This document shows positions 44,898 to 57,500 of a DNA stretch of 64,000 nt, in pieces. The position numbers were made by a program, and so were the translations under genes. The stretch's first letter is position 1; every line of letters begins with the position of its first letter. This DNA comes from Choanephora cucurbitarum (taxonomy: Eukaryota; Mucoromycota; Mucoromycetes; Mucorales; Choanephoraceae): contig JAIWNI010000015.1 in the NCBI GenBank assembly GCA_025331435.1, positions 248,001 through 312,000 on the forward strand. Direction: 5' to 3'. The notes under the pieces are model-generated. The model was not told the DNA's origin. It made no database searches and was given only the letters and a program-made list of their open reading frames with translations.

Positions 44898-45942
44898 TAT
44901 TTTTGGCGACATTTTTGTTACATGTCAGCATTATTTTTGCAGTAAATTTAAAAAGATAATCAAATAGACATAACGGAGCAATCAGACAACAAGGTTATTT
45001 CTAAGGAGCACCAGGTTTAAGTCGTCCGACTAAAGATATAGATAGAAAAAGTAAAATGGTATAAAGAAATATAAAGAAGAGATGTAATAAAAGAATACAA
45101 TGATCTTGAACCCAAAGTAGGAAAATGAAGTTTTTTTTGTTCACTGATGCTATCTGTATGGACCAAAAAAAGTGATGAATTAGAAACTAAACTTTCAATT
45201 GAATGGGAAATAATGAACTGCCTAACTTGTTTATTGGTCGAAAAAAAAACTTCAATACATCTTGCATAAGATTTGTATAAAATAGTTTAAGTTTTGGTTT
45301 CTTATCAAGAAGAGATCCATTCAAATATATAAATGCTTGACTAAATTTATTACAAATTAAAGTAATACCGTACATCAGAGGCAATCCTTCAGGGCCTGCT
45401 ACAAATTATTGCCTAGTATACATTTCCAGGTATTATTGCTTGTAAAACAAGTAAGATCTCTACTAGTTGGTTTGATTGATACCGAACGGAATATAAGACA
45501 TGAATGTACTGTTGACAAAGTAAATGATTGTTGTCGAATATGTAGTTAATCAAAGCCATATCAGTACAGCTTCCAATAATCAATTCTGGCAATCAAACTT
45601 CTTTGACATATCAGATATATATGTGCATTTTTCAGTGTTCCGAGCGACAAGTATTCAAGATTTCATAGATAATACGGGGAAGGGGAGGGCGTTTCTTTGC
45701 ATTACTTCTTGAAAGTCTTTACAATTGTAAAGCATAGCCTACTTTGTATACTCATCCAATATAATAAATGAAGACTATTCATGTTGCTTGGAGCCTTTTC
45801 AATTCTGTATACAAAAGCAAAATAGTTTGAAAGAAACCAAATCAATGCTACCTTTTATTGAAACATAGAAGCGCTATTTCATGTTGTATTGTTTACATCG
45901 GGTATAATAACAGGCGAATATCAGCAAATGCGATTTGTTGTA
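44898..45942. other. Intergenic, no gene seen
   Basis: AT-rich. The minus-strand open stretch at 45187-45384 (65 aa, hydrophobic/basic) and the plus-strand one at 45524-45712 show no motif and are probably non-coding or decayed. Confidence 0.45.
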
Positions 45943-47841
45943 TCAAAGCAGAACGAAAAAAAATGCAAAAAATGGGATTACAAACGAAATAACCGTCTGA
46001 AGATTAACATCTGATACTGCTTTGCTTAACGCTTGACCATATATCCAAAAAGGTTGACTGTCATTTGGATGACTAAAAGCAATATTGACAAACGTCTTTT
46101 CATCCTGACGACCTGGCACTTTGTATCCTGTTGTTATAGCATTGTCAACTACAGTTTTGTTCTCATTATAATAGACACCAGTATTGTTTATAGCAAAGTC
46201 TTCAGATATCAACGAGGACGACTTCTTCAAGTAGTTACTAAGCTCGGCAGGTGTGTAGTCTTTTTCAGATAGAAATATAGCCATAATTCCAGCAACATCT
46301 ACAAAGCAGAAATAAGGTAAGCTTCTCTGAATATAGCTATTATTTGAGTGTAAGTAATACTTACGTGGTGCAGCCATAGACGTTCCTGTGAGAACGCGTG
46401 TTGCGTCCTTTGAGGTTGGCCAAATTGACTTGATGTTCGTTCCTGGAGCAAATCTATAACAAAGCTAATGAATAACAATCCAGCATGTTGTTGAATTAAT
46501 TTTACATGTCAACACATTTCCCGAAATTTGAATAGTATGATACGGAGTCGTCTTCGTCAATAGCGCCTACAGTTACTGCACCGGGTGTAGAACTAGGCGA
46601 ATATTTGCATGCATCTTCTCCATAGTTTCCAGCTATAGGATTATTACAAAATCAACTTAGCAGCAATTTCGTTACTTGGATATCAACAAATTACCTGCTA
46701 CAACAAAGTGAATACCTAGAGACATGGCCTGTTCTATAGCATCATTTGTAGCTTGACTATAAAATGCACCAAGCGACAAGCTAAGCGATACATTGTGTTT
46801 TAGTGTGAGTCAAAATGTTTGGCATATGGATACTCTTACTTCACTATGCTCTTAGCATTGGGCGCCGAAAGATGTTTGTCCACTATCCATTGCAATCCAG
46901 TTAATAAGTCTGAAAGATGACCATTGCCCTTGTCGTCTAACGTTTTTACAGATACAATGTTTGCTTCTTTGGCTACACCATACTTTATTCCACAGCAAAC
47001 ACCAGCAACAAATGTTCCATGACCATTTTTATCGAAAGGATCATCTGGATCCCCAACAACAGTCTTTCCAACAGTTACTCTTCCAGCAATATCTTCGTGA
47101 TCTTCTAGAATTCCAGAGTCCATTAGATAGATGGTAACACCTTTGCCCTATAATTTTTTGATGAGTGTTTATATCCATTTTTGGAGAAAAAAAAAGCAAG
47201 ATAGTTTATCATACCTTGCTGTTGGCAAAAGAGTATCTATTATCGGTTCCTTGACGTTGATCTATTCTGTCAAGACCCTGTAATGAGAAGAGCTAGGTTA
47301 TTGCTTTTGGTTTATTTCAAAAATGTACGGGTTCACATACCCAGCTTGGTGGATTGACTTGTATAAATTCTTGCAGAGAAAATGCTGTATTTCGAATATA
47401 ATAATGAACAGCTTCATGATGGTTACTTGATTGGTTTACTGATTTAGCTGAGGAGTTATTGTTCAAGAGGCTTTCCATAGCATCTGGATGAAATCGACCA
47501 GAATACCACTTAAATTTTCCAATACTGTTATGTTTTGTGGGTAGTTTTGTTAACTGTGCAACCATAGTCTTGTTTGAAGACATGGATGTAACATTATGGC
47601 TCTGTAATGTATCATTGACTGATATGCTTTTGGGCTGGTACATCTGCATCAATTCTATTTGGTTCTTGATGACTGCAGAACTAGCATCTGGTTTGAAGAC
47701 AATGATGTAGTCGGTTGAATCAATCAACTCGGGCTGTGCAGGATTGCTGCCAGCATGTACCAAAGTACAACTCAAGAAATTAAAAAATACAAATAGATAA
47801 CCTAATTTATGTATTGCAGGAGTAAAATTCTTTGGCTTCAT
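45943..47841 (-). CDS. Subtilisin-like serine protease (S8, proteinase K-like) with hydrophobic C-terminal tail
   Basis: Start at ATG 47841: a signal peptide (MKPKNFTPAIHKLGYLF, then VFFNFLSCTLVHA) and an I9-type propeptide (DYIIVFKPDASSAVIKN). The catalytic triad is visible: Asp in TIYLMDSG, His in KNGHGTFVAG and Ser in GTSMAAP, followed across an intron by HVAGIMAIFLSE. The oxyanion Asn is in VVAAGN. The join SIV-NLSLGAFYSQA restores the usual VVNLSLG motif. The C-terminus (residues after FWIYGQALSKAVSDVN) is a hydrophobic stretch, VISFVIPFFAFFFVLL, ending the protein. This suggests a GPI anchor signal or membrane tail, unlike secreted proteinase K. About seven exons with short introns. It presumably acts at the cell surface on extracellular or wall proteins. 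Confidence 0.88.
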
Positions 47842-48454
47842 TTGTACTTTACAAGAGAAGAAAAAAAACAATTGAAGCAAACGAAACAAGAAAGAACAAA
47901 AGGTTATTAAATTAAGCCAAAAAAATTAATCATAAAATTAAACTAAACCGTTACACAACTCTTCTACAATAATTATTGTAGACAGATGCATATACATGTA
48001 GCTTGAGCTGATGCTCTTTACAGCCATGCATTTCAGGACAAGATATAGTTAGTTTATCTGTAACGCTGCCATCCTTTCTCTGGTATCTCTGTTAATCTCG
48101 AATACGTCTTTCTAAGATGTAAATGAGAATAACAAGAGGTTTTTGTATGACACCGAATGCAAGAGTCAACTTATTGTGGAACCATATCCAAAAACCTTTA
48201 ACCATTAACATACTGTTGTTCAATCTCAGCGAGTCAACACAAAGAAACATGTTTAAGAGATAGCAACAAACAGAAATAAACTGAGGTGACAGAACAAACA
48301 AAGAAAAAACTCTGTTTAATTTATAATAAGATAATTAGTTGATAAACGTAAGGGTAAGCCTAAAGCCGTATTTATACAATTCTAATTTGAACATATACAT
48401 ATATATATAAAACAAGATTAACAGTAATTAGAGTATAGATAAAATATTCACAAA
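47842..48454. other. Intergenic, no gene seen
   Basis: Protease promoter and the 3' flank of myosin V. The open stretch at 48092-48301 has no coding features. Confidence 0.5.
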
Positions 48455-51400
48455 TTAAGCTGTCAAAGGCAGCTTTGTTGAAGCACTCATCAAGTCATCT
48501 CGTTCGGCTTCTGGTTCACGTTCATTTACTGCATTTTCCAACAAAATCAAACGATGAATACGCTTCAAATGTAACCATGATGGCAAATAGAGGTGCGACT
48601 TTGTTTGGCGAGGATCAGGTACTTCATAAGCATCAGTAGTATCGTCTATAGGAACCGAATCTAAGAGCAACACATCATCTTTGTCTCCACTGACGACACG
48701 GGAAGCGACAGCACGAATAATTTCAGGTCGAATAGGGTTTTCGTAATCAGCAACATGGTATTGGGATATCAGCTTTTGAATTTGTGTAGGAGATAAGATC
48801 CAGCATACATCATAAATGTTCTCGATATCTTCCAAGGTAGCTTTCTTGAACTGAAGTAACTTAGTAGCTTGCATAAGATGTTCGAGCTGAAGAGCTACTT
48901 CTGGGATACTGTGGCCCTTACACCACTCTTCAATACGAGTAATGTTGTATTGAATTTGCATGGCTATTGACAATAAATTAGTCCCGAGTCATTTTTTACA
49001 TGAAGACATAAAGCCATTAAGATATTACCTCTCTTCCATGATGAGAAGTTCTTTCGCATCAATAGGTCATTGAAGGCAGTAACGCCAGTCATTTTCAAGA
49101 TTTCAACTAGTACTTGGTTGACGACAGATGCTTCTAAAAAGTAGCAGTTCATTGTGCGGTATAGTTTGTTGAGGAAGCTCAAAAGGTTGTCCATAGTGAA
49201 GGCAGGGCCGGAGGAACCCAGGAGCTTGTTGAGGAATCTTCCCGAGTCATTAGTAATGAAACCGGGAAGAGATTGGTTTTCAATAACTGCAGGAATGATC
49301 ATCTTGCTATAGACTCGCTTAATCTCCTTCATCCATGCATGGAAGATATTGTCTTCTAAGCATTGCATTTCAAACTTGATTGTTTGCATTAACTTTTCGA
49401 ACTCGCGCCAACGAGCACCACTTCCTCGTTCTTTCATCTCAAATTGAATGCGGCTTTCTGACTGAACAATAAGTGATAGCAGTTCATGTACATTAGTAAG
49501 CCAGAAAGCACAAGGAACTATGGCATTTTCTCCAGTAAAGCTCTACACACAATACGATTATAAGTTTTCTATTGTCTTTTGCTTTATAAGAACCTCACTT
49601 ACCAAGCATTGTTTTTGGATGGTATCCATAACAGCAAACAACAAGTTCTCGGATTCACGGTTATAGCCAATCTTCCACATATCATTAACACACATACTGA
49701 TGATGTGTGCTGGAAACATGACTTCCTTTTGAGAGGGAGGGTTTTTGTCACTAGGTGTAGGGATTTTAAGTGATCGAATTAAACCTTCTAGCACTTCGTC
49801 TTGAAGAGGGTCGATTTGTCTCAAAATTGCATCAATCTAAATGTTGGGAGAAAAGAAGAAAAATGAGTGATTGAGTTTAATTGGGTTAAAGAACAAAGTA
49901 CGTACCTCTTCTTCAGGGTTATCAGAAATGATATCAAGTCGACTGCTCTTGCCGCCTGCAAGTGTGTTCAAAATGCCAACAGAAGTAGGACGAGGGCTTT
50001 TCCCCTTCCCATATGTTTCAGCTCTACGAAGTTGATCAATGGCTGATTTAGGAATGATGCTGGATATATCAGTAGCACTATTACGACGGGCCTTGCGGTT
50101 TGTAAGTTTAGAGGCTGCCTGAGGAAGAGATTTGATATGAGCAGGTTCTATATAATCATCTGTTGAGCGAGAGACAGGCTTTCTGACGTTAGCAGGTGAG
50201 ACGGAACGACTCTTGCTTGGGTTGCCAGGTGACAGGGCACCTTGACGACTATGCATAGCCTTGGCTAACTGAGCCTTCAATGCTGCAATTTGAGCTTTCA
50301 GATCGGTCATTTCTTCATTATTTACAGGCTGTACTTCAACCTTTCTTGATTCTAGTGATTGAATGGTCTCCTTCTGAGAATTGATCTCTTGCTTCAGTTG
50401 ATCGACTTGTGCAGTCAGACTTGTCACTTTTTCGAGAGCTTCTGAGCGCTCATTCTTAAGGGCTTCGTTTTCTTGCTTGACCAAATCAAACTCTTCGCGG
50501 GGCACTCGGCTTTCAAGGAGGCCTGCTTCTGCAGACTTGGTTTCCTGTTCTAACTTGTTGTGCTTGCTGGTCCAAGATGCAATCTGGCTTTCAAGATCAG
50601 TGACCTTATGAATCAATTCGTTCTTTTCAGACTTCAAAGTAGTAACTGTCTGTGTAAGTTCGACTACTCTGCTTTCTAACTTGTAAGAAACTTCCTTGAA
50701 ATGGTTGGCCGATTTAGCTTCAGCCTTTAATACATAAAGTTGCTTGCGAGCAGTACGAAGTCGAATGCATGATTGCACATTGATGATATGTTGGAGTTGA
50801 GCTTTGTACCATTTGCGAGCCAGCCTGCGAAGTACATACAAAAGGTCAGCTTCTTTTATTCTTTTGAATGTTTACAAGCACTTACATTCCCCTGGCGCAT
50901 CGTTGGATTTGTATAGCAGCATGGCATCTCACAAGTTCATGGTGTCTTTGGCGAGCATCACGAGCACGGATAGCTAACAACATAAACGGAATTGAGTAAC
51001 AAATAACCGAACTAATTGATATCTATACGAACCTGTTTGAAGTCTAAGAGCAAAATCTTTCTTGGCCATGAACTCCTTTCGAGCAGCAAATCTACGGAAG
51101 TTCTTTTGGATGACAACGGCTGCCTTTTCTTCTTGAAGTTGGCGAAGTTGTTTCTGAGCAACTCGCTTACGAGCAACAGCTTGGATTTGAATAGATAATT
51201 CGCGCATGCGTACATATCGATGGCGATACACAAATCGCCGAATATTTTTCTGAAGTGTAGTGGCGCATTCGTTGTATCTGTCTGATCGAAGTTTTTCAAA
51301 GTAGGCTAATTGGCCAGCACGGAAGAAGATCTTTGTTTGACCTATTTGGAATTTGTCTGGATCATCAATACAGGCTTGCAGAATGGCGTTACAAAGATCT

Positions 51401-53992
51401 TTCACATTTGGGTTATTTTTTGGATCCCAATACTTTGAAGAAACCAATGCGTAGTATCTTTCAGCGAATTCTTCAAATGTCCAACGAGAAGGATAACCTA
51501 AACAACTGATACGAATGGTTTCCAAGACACCACAAGCACGAAGTTGTGAAAGAACCATGGGCGGCTCAAACTCCCAAGCTACCTTCGCTTCATTTGGTTT
51601 AATACAACGGATATAGTGGACATTGGTATCTCCAATTGTATCCATCAAACTGATGAGAGAGTTCTTGAAGATAGAACCAAGTGTAGGCTTTCTAGCAATC
51701 ATGCTCTTTCGCTTGTTTTCCTAATACATACTGTTAGCTTCTGTTATATGGTGACAAAGAAAACAAGATAGCCTTACTGCTGCTGTCACTGCATTGGCGG
51801 CCTCTATAGATTTGGCTAGAATTTCTGGCAAGAAGGAAAACTCGGAATTTTGTAACAATTGAAGGTGTTCATCTGGAACCGAATCTTTGTTCTTTTCTAA
51901 GAAACTTTCAGCCTCATACTGAACATCATGGGCATAGTGCGATACAGTAAATGCAGCGTTCGAAAAGCGAGGCTTCTTGAAATAATCTTTGTATTCAGGT
52001 GAACTAAAGTTGTCATACAATTTTTGGCAAAACCCTTGGTCTGTACCAGCTGGAAGACGTGATTCCTAGACACATTTTTCATGTTATTACTACTTTCTTT
52101 GCTATAAGTATGAAAAAAGAAGTATACCTCATCTAGAAGTGACAAAATACCAAGTCGTCCCTCAATCATCTCAATACATTTCTGGTTGTCACTGAATTCA
52201 ATAAATGTCCAGCTGATTTGTTCACGAACATATTCTTCTTGTTCCAACTTAAAAACGTGTTGATTAAATTGTTGCTGAAGCTTTTCATTGGCATAGTTGA
52301 TACAAAATTGCTCGAAAGAGTTCTTTTTAAAGTGCTCAAAACCATAGATATCCAATACACCAATAAAATTCTGAATCAGGCTTTCGTCTGGACAAGATAG
52401 ACTTTCGTTGACAACACCCACAAGCCAATCAAACAAATTCGAGTAAATATATTTAGCCACTGAATCCTTGACTACGTTTGCCTGAGCAGGGTTTAGGTTG
52501 GTAACAATCTTTTCTGAACGTGTGATGATTTGCTTTCGAACAATCCATTTTCTAAAGTCATTAGCGTTGATGCCCAATAATTTAGTTGCGACCGCCAGCG
52601 CTTCATCTGTCTCAGAAATCAAAGCGTCATTACGACCTGTCACTTTGATGTTACCAATATGAAGCAAGGCAGCCAAGATGCGGAAAATCTTCCATTGCAA
52701 GTCAACAGATAAGCCTACAGTAGACAAAGCCTTTTGTGTCACCTCGAATTCTTCCACATCGTCTACACCTGGGATTTCCCCTGTGCCGCTTTGGTTTAGA
52801 TAATGGAAGTCAGAATAAGTGCTGAGCTGAAAGTCTTTTTTTTCTTGTGAGGGAGCACCAGCACAAAGCTAACATTGCAGGTTTAATATTATTTCATCAT
52901 CCGCTTGTGCGTGTGTGTTTTTTTGTACCTGATAAAAGATGTGATAGTTTCTTTCTGTTTCTGGTTGAAATATGAGTCTCGATCTTTCCAACAAATAGGT
53001 TCTGATTTTGGCACCAATGATGTTCGAATCTTTATCAAACTCAATCTGAATGTATTTACCAAATCTTGAAGAATTGTCGTTTCGAGTTGTCTTTGCGTTA
53101 CCAAAAGCTTCCATGATAGGATTGGTAGCTAAAGTATTATGCTGTGTTACCATCGAAACCTCTTTCAAAACTAATATTTTTTTTTTTACCTAAAATCTGT
53201 TCTTCAACTTCCGTCATAGATCCGTCTGTCTTTTTCTTTTTGGTTGCACCCTCTTCGTCATCTGCTGTAGCGAAATATCTCATAATAAATTTGGCACTAA
53301 CCGTTTTACCAGCACCACTTTCACCTGACACTACAATTGTCTGATTTTTATGTTCTCGTTTCATACATCGATAGGCATCTTCAGCAATAGCAAACAAGTG
53401 TGGTTCGAGTTCTCCGCGTCTCTTTCCCGAGTATTGTTGTACAATATCCGGATCATAAAGTGATACGCGAGCAAATGGGTTTACAGCAATCAAGACAATA
53501 CCGGAATATGTATAAATCAGGCGCTGCATATATCTTGTTCTAATAGTATTTAAGACTTTTTTATAACAGCAAGAAGAACATATGTAAGTTAAGAAGGTGC
53601 ATACTGATTTCTTCTCTCTCTGTAATCGTCTCACCTGCAGGTTCATTCAAATAACTCAGATTTGTTAGATCATCTGTATATTCCATTTTAGGTGGATTTC
53701 TTAATGGCGGTAAGGTAGAACCTTTGTTTTTTGCGATATCAGATAAAGTAGATTCAAATACATGTTCCTACACCAAAGTTAGTTTTACTGCATCGAAAGC
53801 TTATTGAAATATTACCTTGCCGTCTGTATCATCCTCAAAAGTCAGTTTTACTTTATCGCCTTCTATGGTGTTTAGAATACAGGAAGCTGAAACCCAGCCT
53901 TCTTCTTTGTCAGGAAACCAAGCTTTGGTTCCTTGTGTATAGACTTCGACAGCCTGTTGAGCCTTGAAATCTTTTGTTTGAGATCCTGACAT
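48455..53992 (-). CDS. MYO2: Class V myosin heavy chain
   Basis: Start at ATG 53992 ([20 protein letters not shown]), with an SH3-like N-domain ([16 protein letters not shown]). Motor: [15 protein letters not shown]-loop [20 protein letters not shown], switch [14 protein letters not shown], relay and switch II region [18 protein letters not shown], converter [17 protein letters not shown]. About six IQ motifs follow (51702-50780; e.g. [35 protein letters not shown]), then a coiled coil and a DIL cargo-binding domain (49437-48455; [39 protein letters not shown]). Many short introns. Such motors carry vesicles and organelles along actin toward growing tips. A calmodulin/ELC-like gene lies at 61605, and a transposon is inserted about 350 bp above the start codon. 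The gene symbol is by family analogy. Confidence 0.93.
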
Positions 53993-54339
53993 GTCACTCT
54001 CTAAGAGTTAGAATAAAGAAAAAAAAAAGAAAGAAAGAAAGAGAGAAAACTCAAGGAGATGAGCCCCATTGAAATTTATACGTGATTTCAATCTCGGCCA
54101 AATGATAGTTTTGATTGGCTCTGGTAGAAAAAAAAAGAAATAAGCCAAAGTTGTCTTTACGTCACAAGACCTTAAAAAAAATAAGGATCTTAACTATAAA
54201 TTTATCATTTGCGCGCTTACTTGAATTCATTAAAGAAGGCTAAAGGGACTTTCTTGCAATGAAGCAATGCTCACATGGCTTTCAGAATACGTTACACAAC
54301 AAGTCATTCATAGCCCTTGATTGTGTGACAAATGCCTAT
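53993..54339. promoter_or_regulatory. Remaining upstream region of myosin V
   Basis: About 350 bp between the myosin start codon and the transposon. It has poly-purine tracts (54018-54046 and 54131-54139). If essential promoter elements lay further out, the insertion has moved them 4.7 kb away. Confidence 0.4.
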
Positions 54340-54347
54340 CATTACTA
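54340..54347. repeat. 8-bp target-site duplication, left copy
   Basis: CATTACTA immediately outside the left inverted repeat, identical to 59036-59043. Confidence 0.75.
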
Positions 54348-54375
54348 GGCGGACCTGACATGCCTGGGGGGAAAC
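54348..54375 (+). repeat. Left terminal inverted repeat
   Basis: 28 bp starting GGC and containing CATGCCTGGGG. It pairs imperfectly with the reverse complement of 59008-59035 (19/28 identical, counted by eye). Confidence 0.65.
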
Positions 54376-54560
54376 TCCGGTGTTAATAACAGAATCGATT
54401 GGCCAAAGTCAACCAATCATACTTCTCATTAACACCTGTTTTTGAAATTTCGACTTCAGATATTCTGATTTCTTGTATTGCTGGAAAAGAATGCATTTTA
54501 TTTATACTTTACTTTTCATTTTTTTTTTGTTCTGCTTGCTTAGATTTCCTGTTACCAATC

Positions 54561-57500
54561 ATGAAAAGCAATCAAAAGCACAAGATAACTAAGAGTTTTG
54601 CTAGACAGTTTAATACTGGTAGATTCTCTGCCACCAGAGGTTTTGACAGTAGTCAGCAATCGATCCAGAATGCTTTCAATCGCATTCAAAACAATGTAAA
54701 CTTGCCATCAGCATCACAAGCCGTGAATTTTTCTGTAGAAGAAGTAGTATGTAGAATGAACCTGCAATAGTTTTGATATTTGAGCTAAATTCATATGTAA
54801 ATATTTGAACAGGTCACCGACTATTCAGAGGGTGGCGTTATTAGTACTGGTTTGACAACTGAAGAACAAGAGCATGAGCAGAACGAACAAGTTGAAGCAG
54901 AAGATTTCGAAGAAGATCTTGAAGAAGATACCGAGGAATTTATTTCTGACAGTTTGCCCGAAGAAAGTGTTATTTCACTTTACTTGGAGAGTATCCAAAA
55001 CAGACTCTCTCAGGAAGATTATCCCTCAGAATATGCAAGAGGTACTTTCTGGATAGAGCCCATGATGCCCTTTTTTATGCTTAAGAAAAACAAGAAAGTC
55101 GAATCCCTTTATCACCCCCGAGTATTTCTGTGGATTCCTCACTTGTTGCTTAGCGAAGGGCTTGCTGCAATTCACTGTCCTTGTTGCAAATCAAAAATGG
55201 AGACTAAAGGATTCAATAAACAGCCTCATGCAAGAAGAATTGTTGATATTGATAGGTAAGATGCAGATTATCTTTTTTTTTTCATTTTCTTTTAACACAT
55301 TCTTTTCTAGCTGCTTCTACCTTATGTCAATGAGATATAGATGTTTATCGTCTGGTTGTGGAAAAACGATCAACGCTCATGATAGTCAAGTTATCAAACA
55401 GCTACCCTATGAGCTTCAGTTTGAATTCCCTGCTATCTTGACACACAGAGGAGGCGTCTCTAAGATGGTTGCTGACTTGTTAAGACCATGCATTCAAAAT
55501 TCTGTTGGACCTGAGCGTTTTCAGAAAATTCTTGTTGAATTGCACCATCTTCGTCATGATCGCATAGAGCTTCAGTATTTGCTTTCTGTTTACAGAAAAA
55601 GAAGCGGTGCTGCAAGATACTTTCTTAACTCTGAGCCTGATGTTTTTTCTTCTTTTGAGAATCAGATGCAATATGCAGGATTTGTGCCTTCGGGCACATA
55701 TGTTCGTACTTTGTACACTGCTATTATTCAGACTCTTAGACCAAAGATGGATAAGCACATGATGCTTTTAGATGGAAAGATCTTGAAAGGAGATCATTCT
55801 TTTAAGTTTCCCAAGCACATGGCAAAAATCAACGAAGCTAGTGTCTTTACTGCACTCTATACAGTAACGAATGAATATGAAGAGATAGTGCAACAAATGC
55901 TGGTGCCTTCAAAAGCATTGAGTTATCTTCGCTTTTCCTTTGAGAAAATGCGTGAGGGCTATTCTTTGTATGGCCATGAAATGCCAATTGCTTTCTTTAC
56001 AGATAATGTAAAAGGTGATAAAAATTTCTTGGAGGGCGTTTTTGAATCTTTAAAACATCAAGTGCAACCCTTACCATACATTGTTGCTTCTTCTGTTGAC
56101 GAAGACTCTGATTTTTTGAAGTTGCCTGAAACTGTCGAAGCTGTCTATGTTGCTCGTGATTATGATGCTATCAATAAGCATTTCAGACAGCTTCTTGAGG
56201 ATTTGAAGAACGATGAAGATTGGACTGTTGGGTTTGATGCTGAATGGGTACCCTTCTCTGCTGGAAATAAGGTGGATGTTGTTCAAGTAGCCTACAAGAA
56301 CAAGGTATTGGTAATCCACTTGGATCAGTCGTGGCAGGAATTGCCTCCTTATTTCCAAGCATTTCTGAGAGATGCAACTATCAGGAAGGTGGGAAGGCAA
56401 GTGGGCGGCGATCTCGGTAGAATCAATCGAGGTTACCACCTTATGTGTCGTGGCGCTCTTGAGCTTGGCTCCTTTTGGTCTGCAAGGAAATGCATTCCAA
56501 ATGGCCAAATGTCTTCGACCGAAATTGCGTTCAAAGTTCTTGGAATGAAGATCAAGAAAGATGAGCGACTTTCTGACTGGAGTGTTTCACCTTTGTCTAC
56601 CCAACAAATTGAGTATGCTGCCATCGATGCTTGGGCAAGCATGGCTATATACAGTGCTGTAAGAGACAAACCTGAGATTGGTACTAGAATTAGTTCTAGA
56701 AACTGTCTTCCAGGTGTTTGTGTAGCTTACAAGCCTAGGCAAGCAAAGAGTGTAGTTGCGCTTGGTAAAGTTTGCAGTGGCATCACTAATCAAGGTGTAG
56801 TCATGGTAAGCATACTACATGTTAAGCTCCCAGGATTTCTTTTTTCTTTGAACTCAGGTACAATCGCTGAAAACCCAAGGCCTCTCAACTCTTTTGGTGC
56901 AGTTCCCTTTGAATTGAGTATACCGATGAAAGACCTTGTAACAGTAGCCGAGCAAGATGTAGAATGCATAGATGGATCTGGTAATAACGAGCAAAATCTC
57001 ACAGCCTCCTTTCAGCAAAGCGTTGATGTTCAATCCGCAAGCGATCGGAGTGCTACAGATAGTGAGGTTGAGGAAGCTTTTGCGGTTATGTTTGGAGAAG
57101 ACACGGCGATGGTAGACAAAGAAAGCTTTTCTACTGGCTATAAAGCCTTTCCGAATGCTAATTTAAGCCCAAGCTATAATGATGAAGTCGATACCACCAT
57201 AGTTCGGACAAGAGTAGTAAAAGACATATTCCACTTAATGGACATGATCAAGCCTTACAAAAAGCACACTCTCTACAAAGAATTTACTCGTAGATTCAGT
57301 GACAGCCTTTTTGTTTTGAATGAGGAAGATAAGAGAGTTGTTGCAGAAGCACTCGAAAACAATGGATCTTCATGGGAAGTAAAGATGAAGTATGACAGAT
57401 CCTGGATCATGAAGCGTGTTAGAAGAAAAGTTCCTGCTCCTGAGCAGTTGTTGCCGCTGTTGAAATCTTTGTTTTTGTCTTTTGGACCACTGAAGTGCTC

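Noticed and set aside
44748..44945. 65-aa plus-strand ORF
   Set aside because: It spans the tRNA-Gly gene; not protein-coding.
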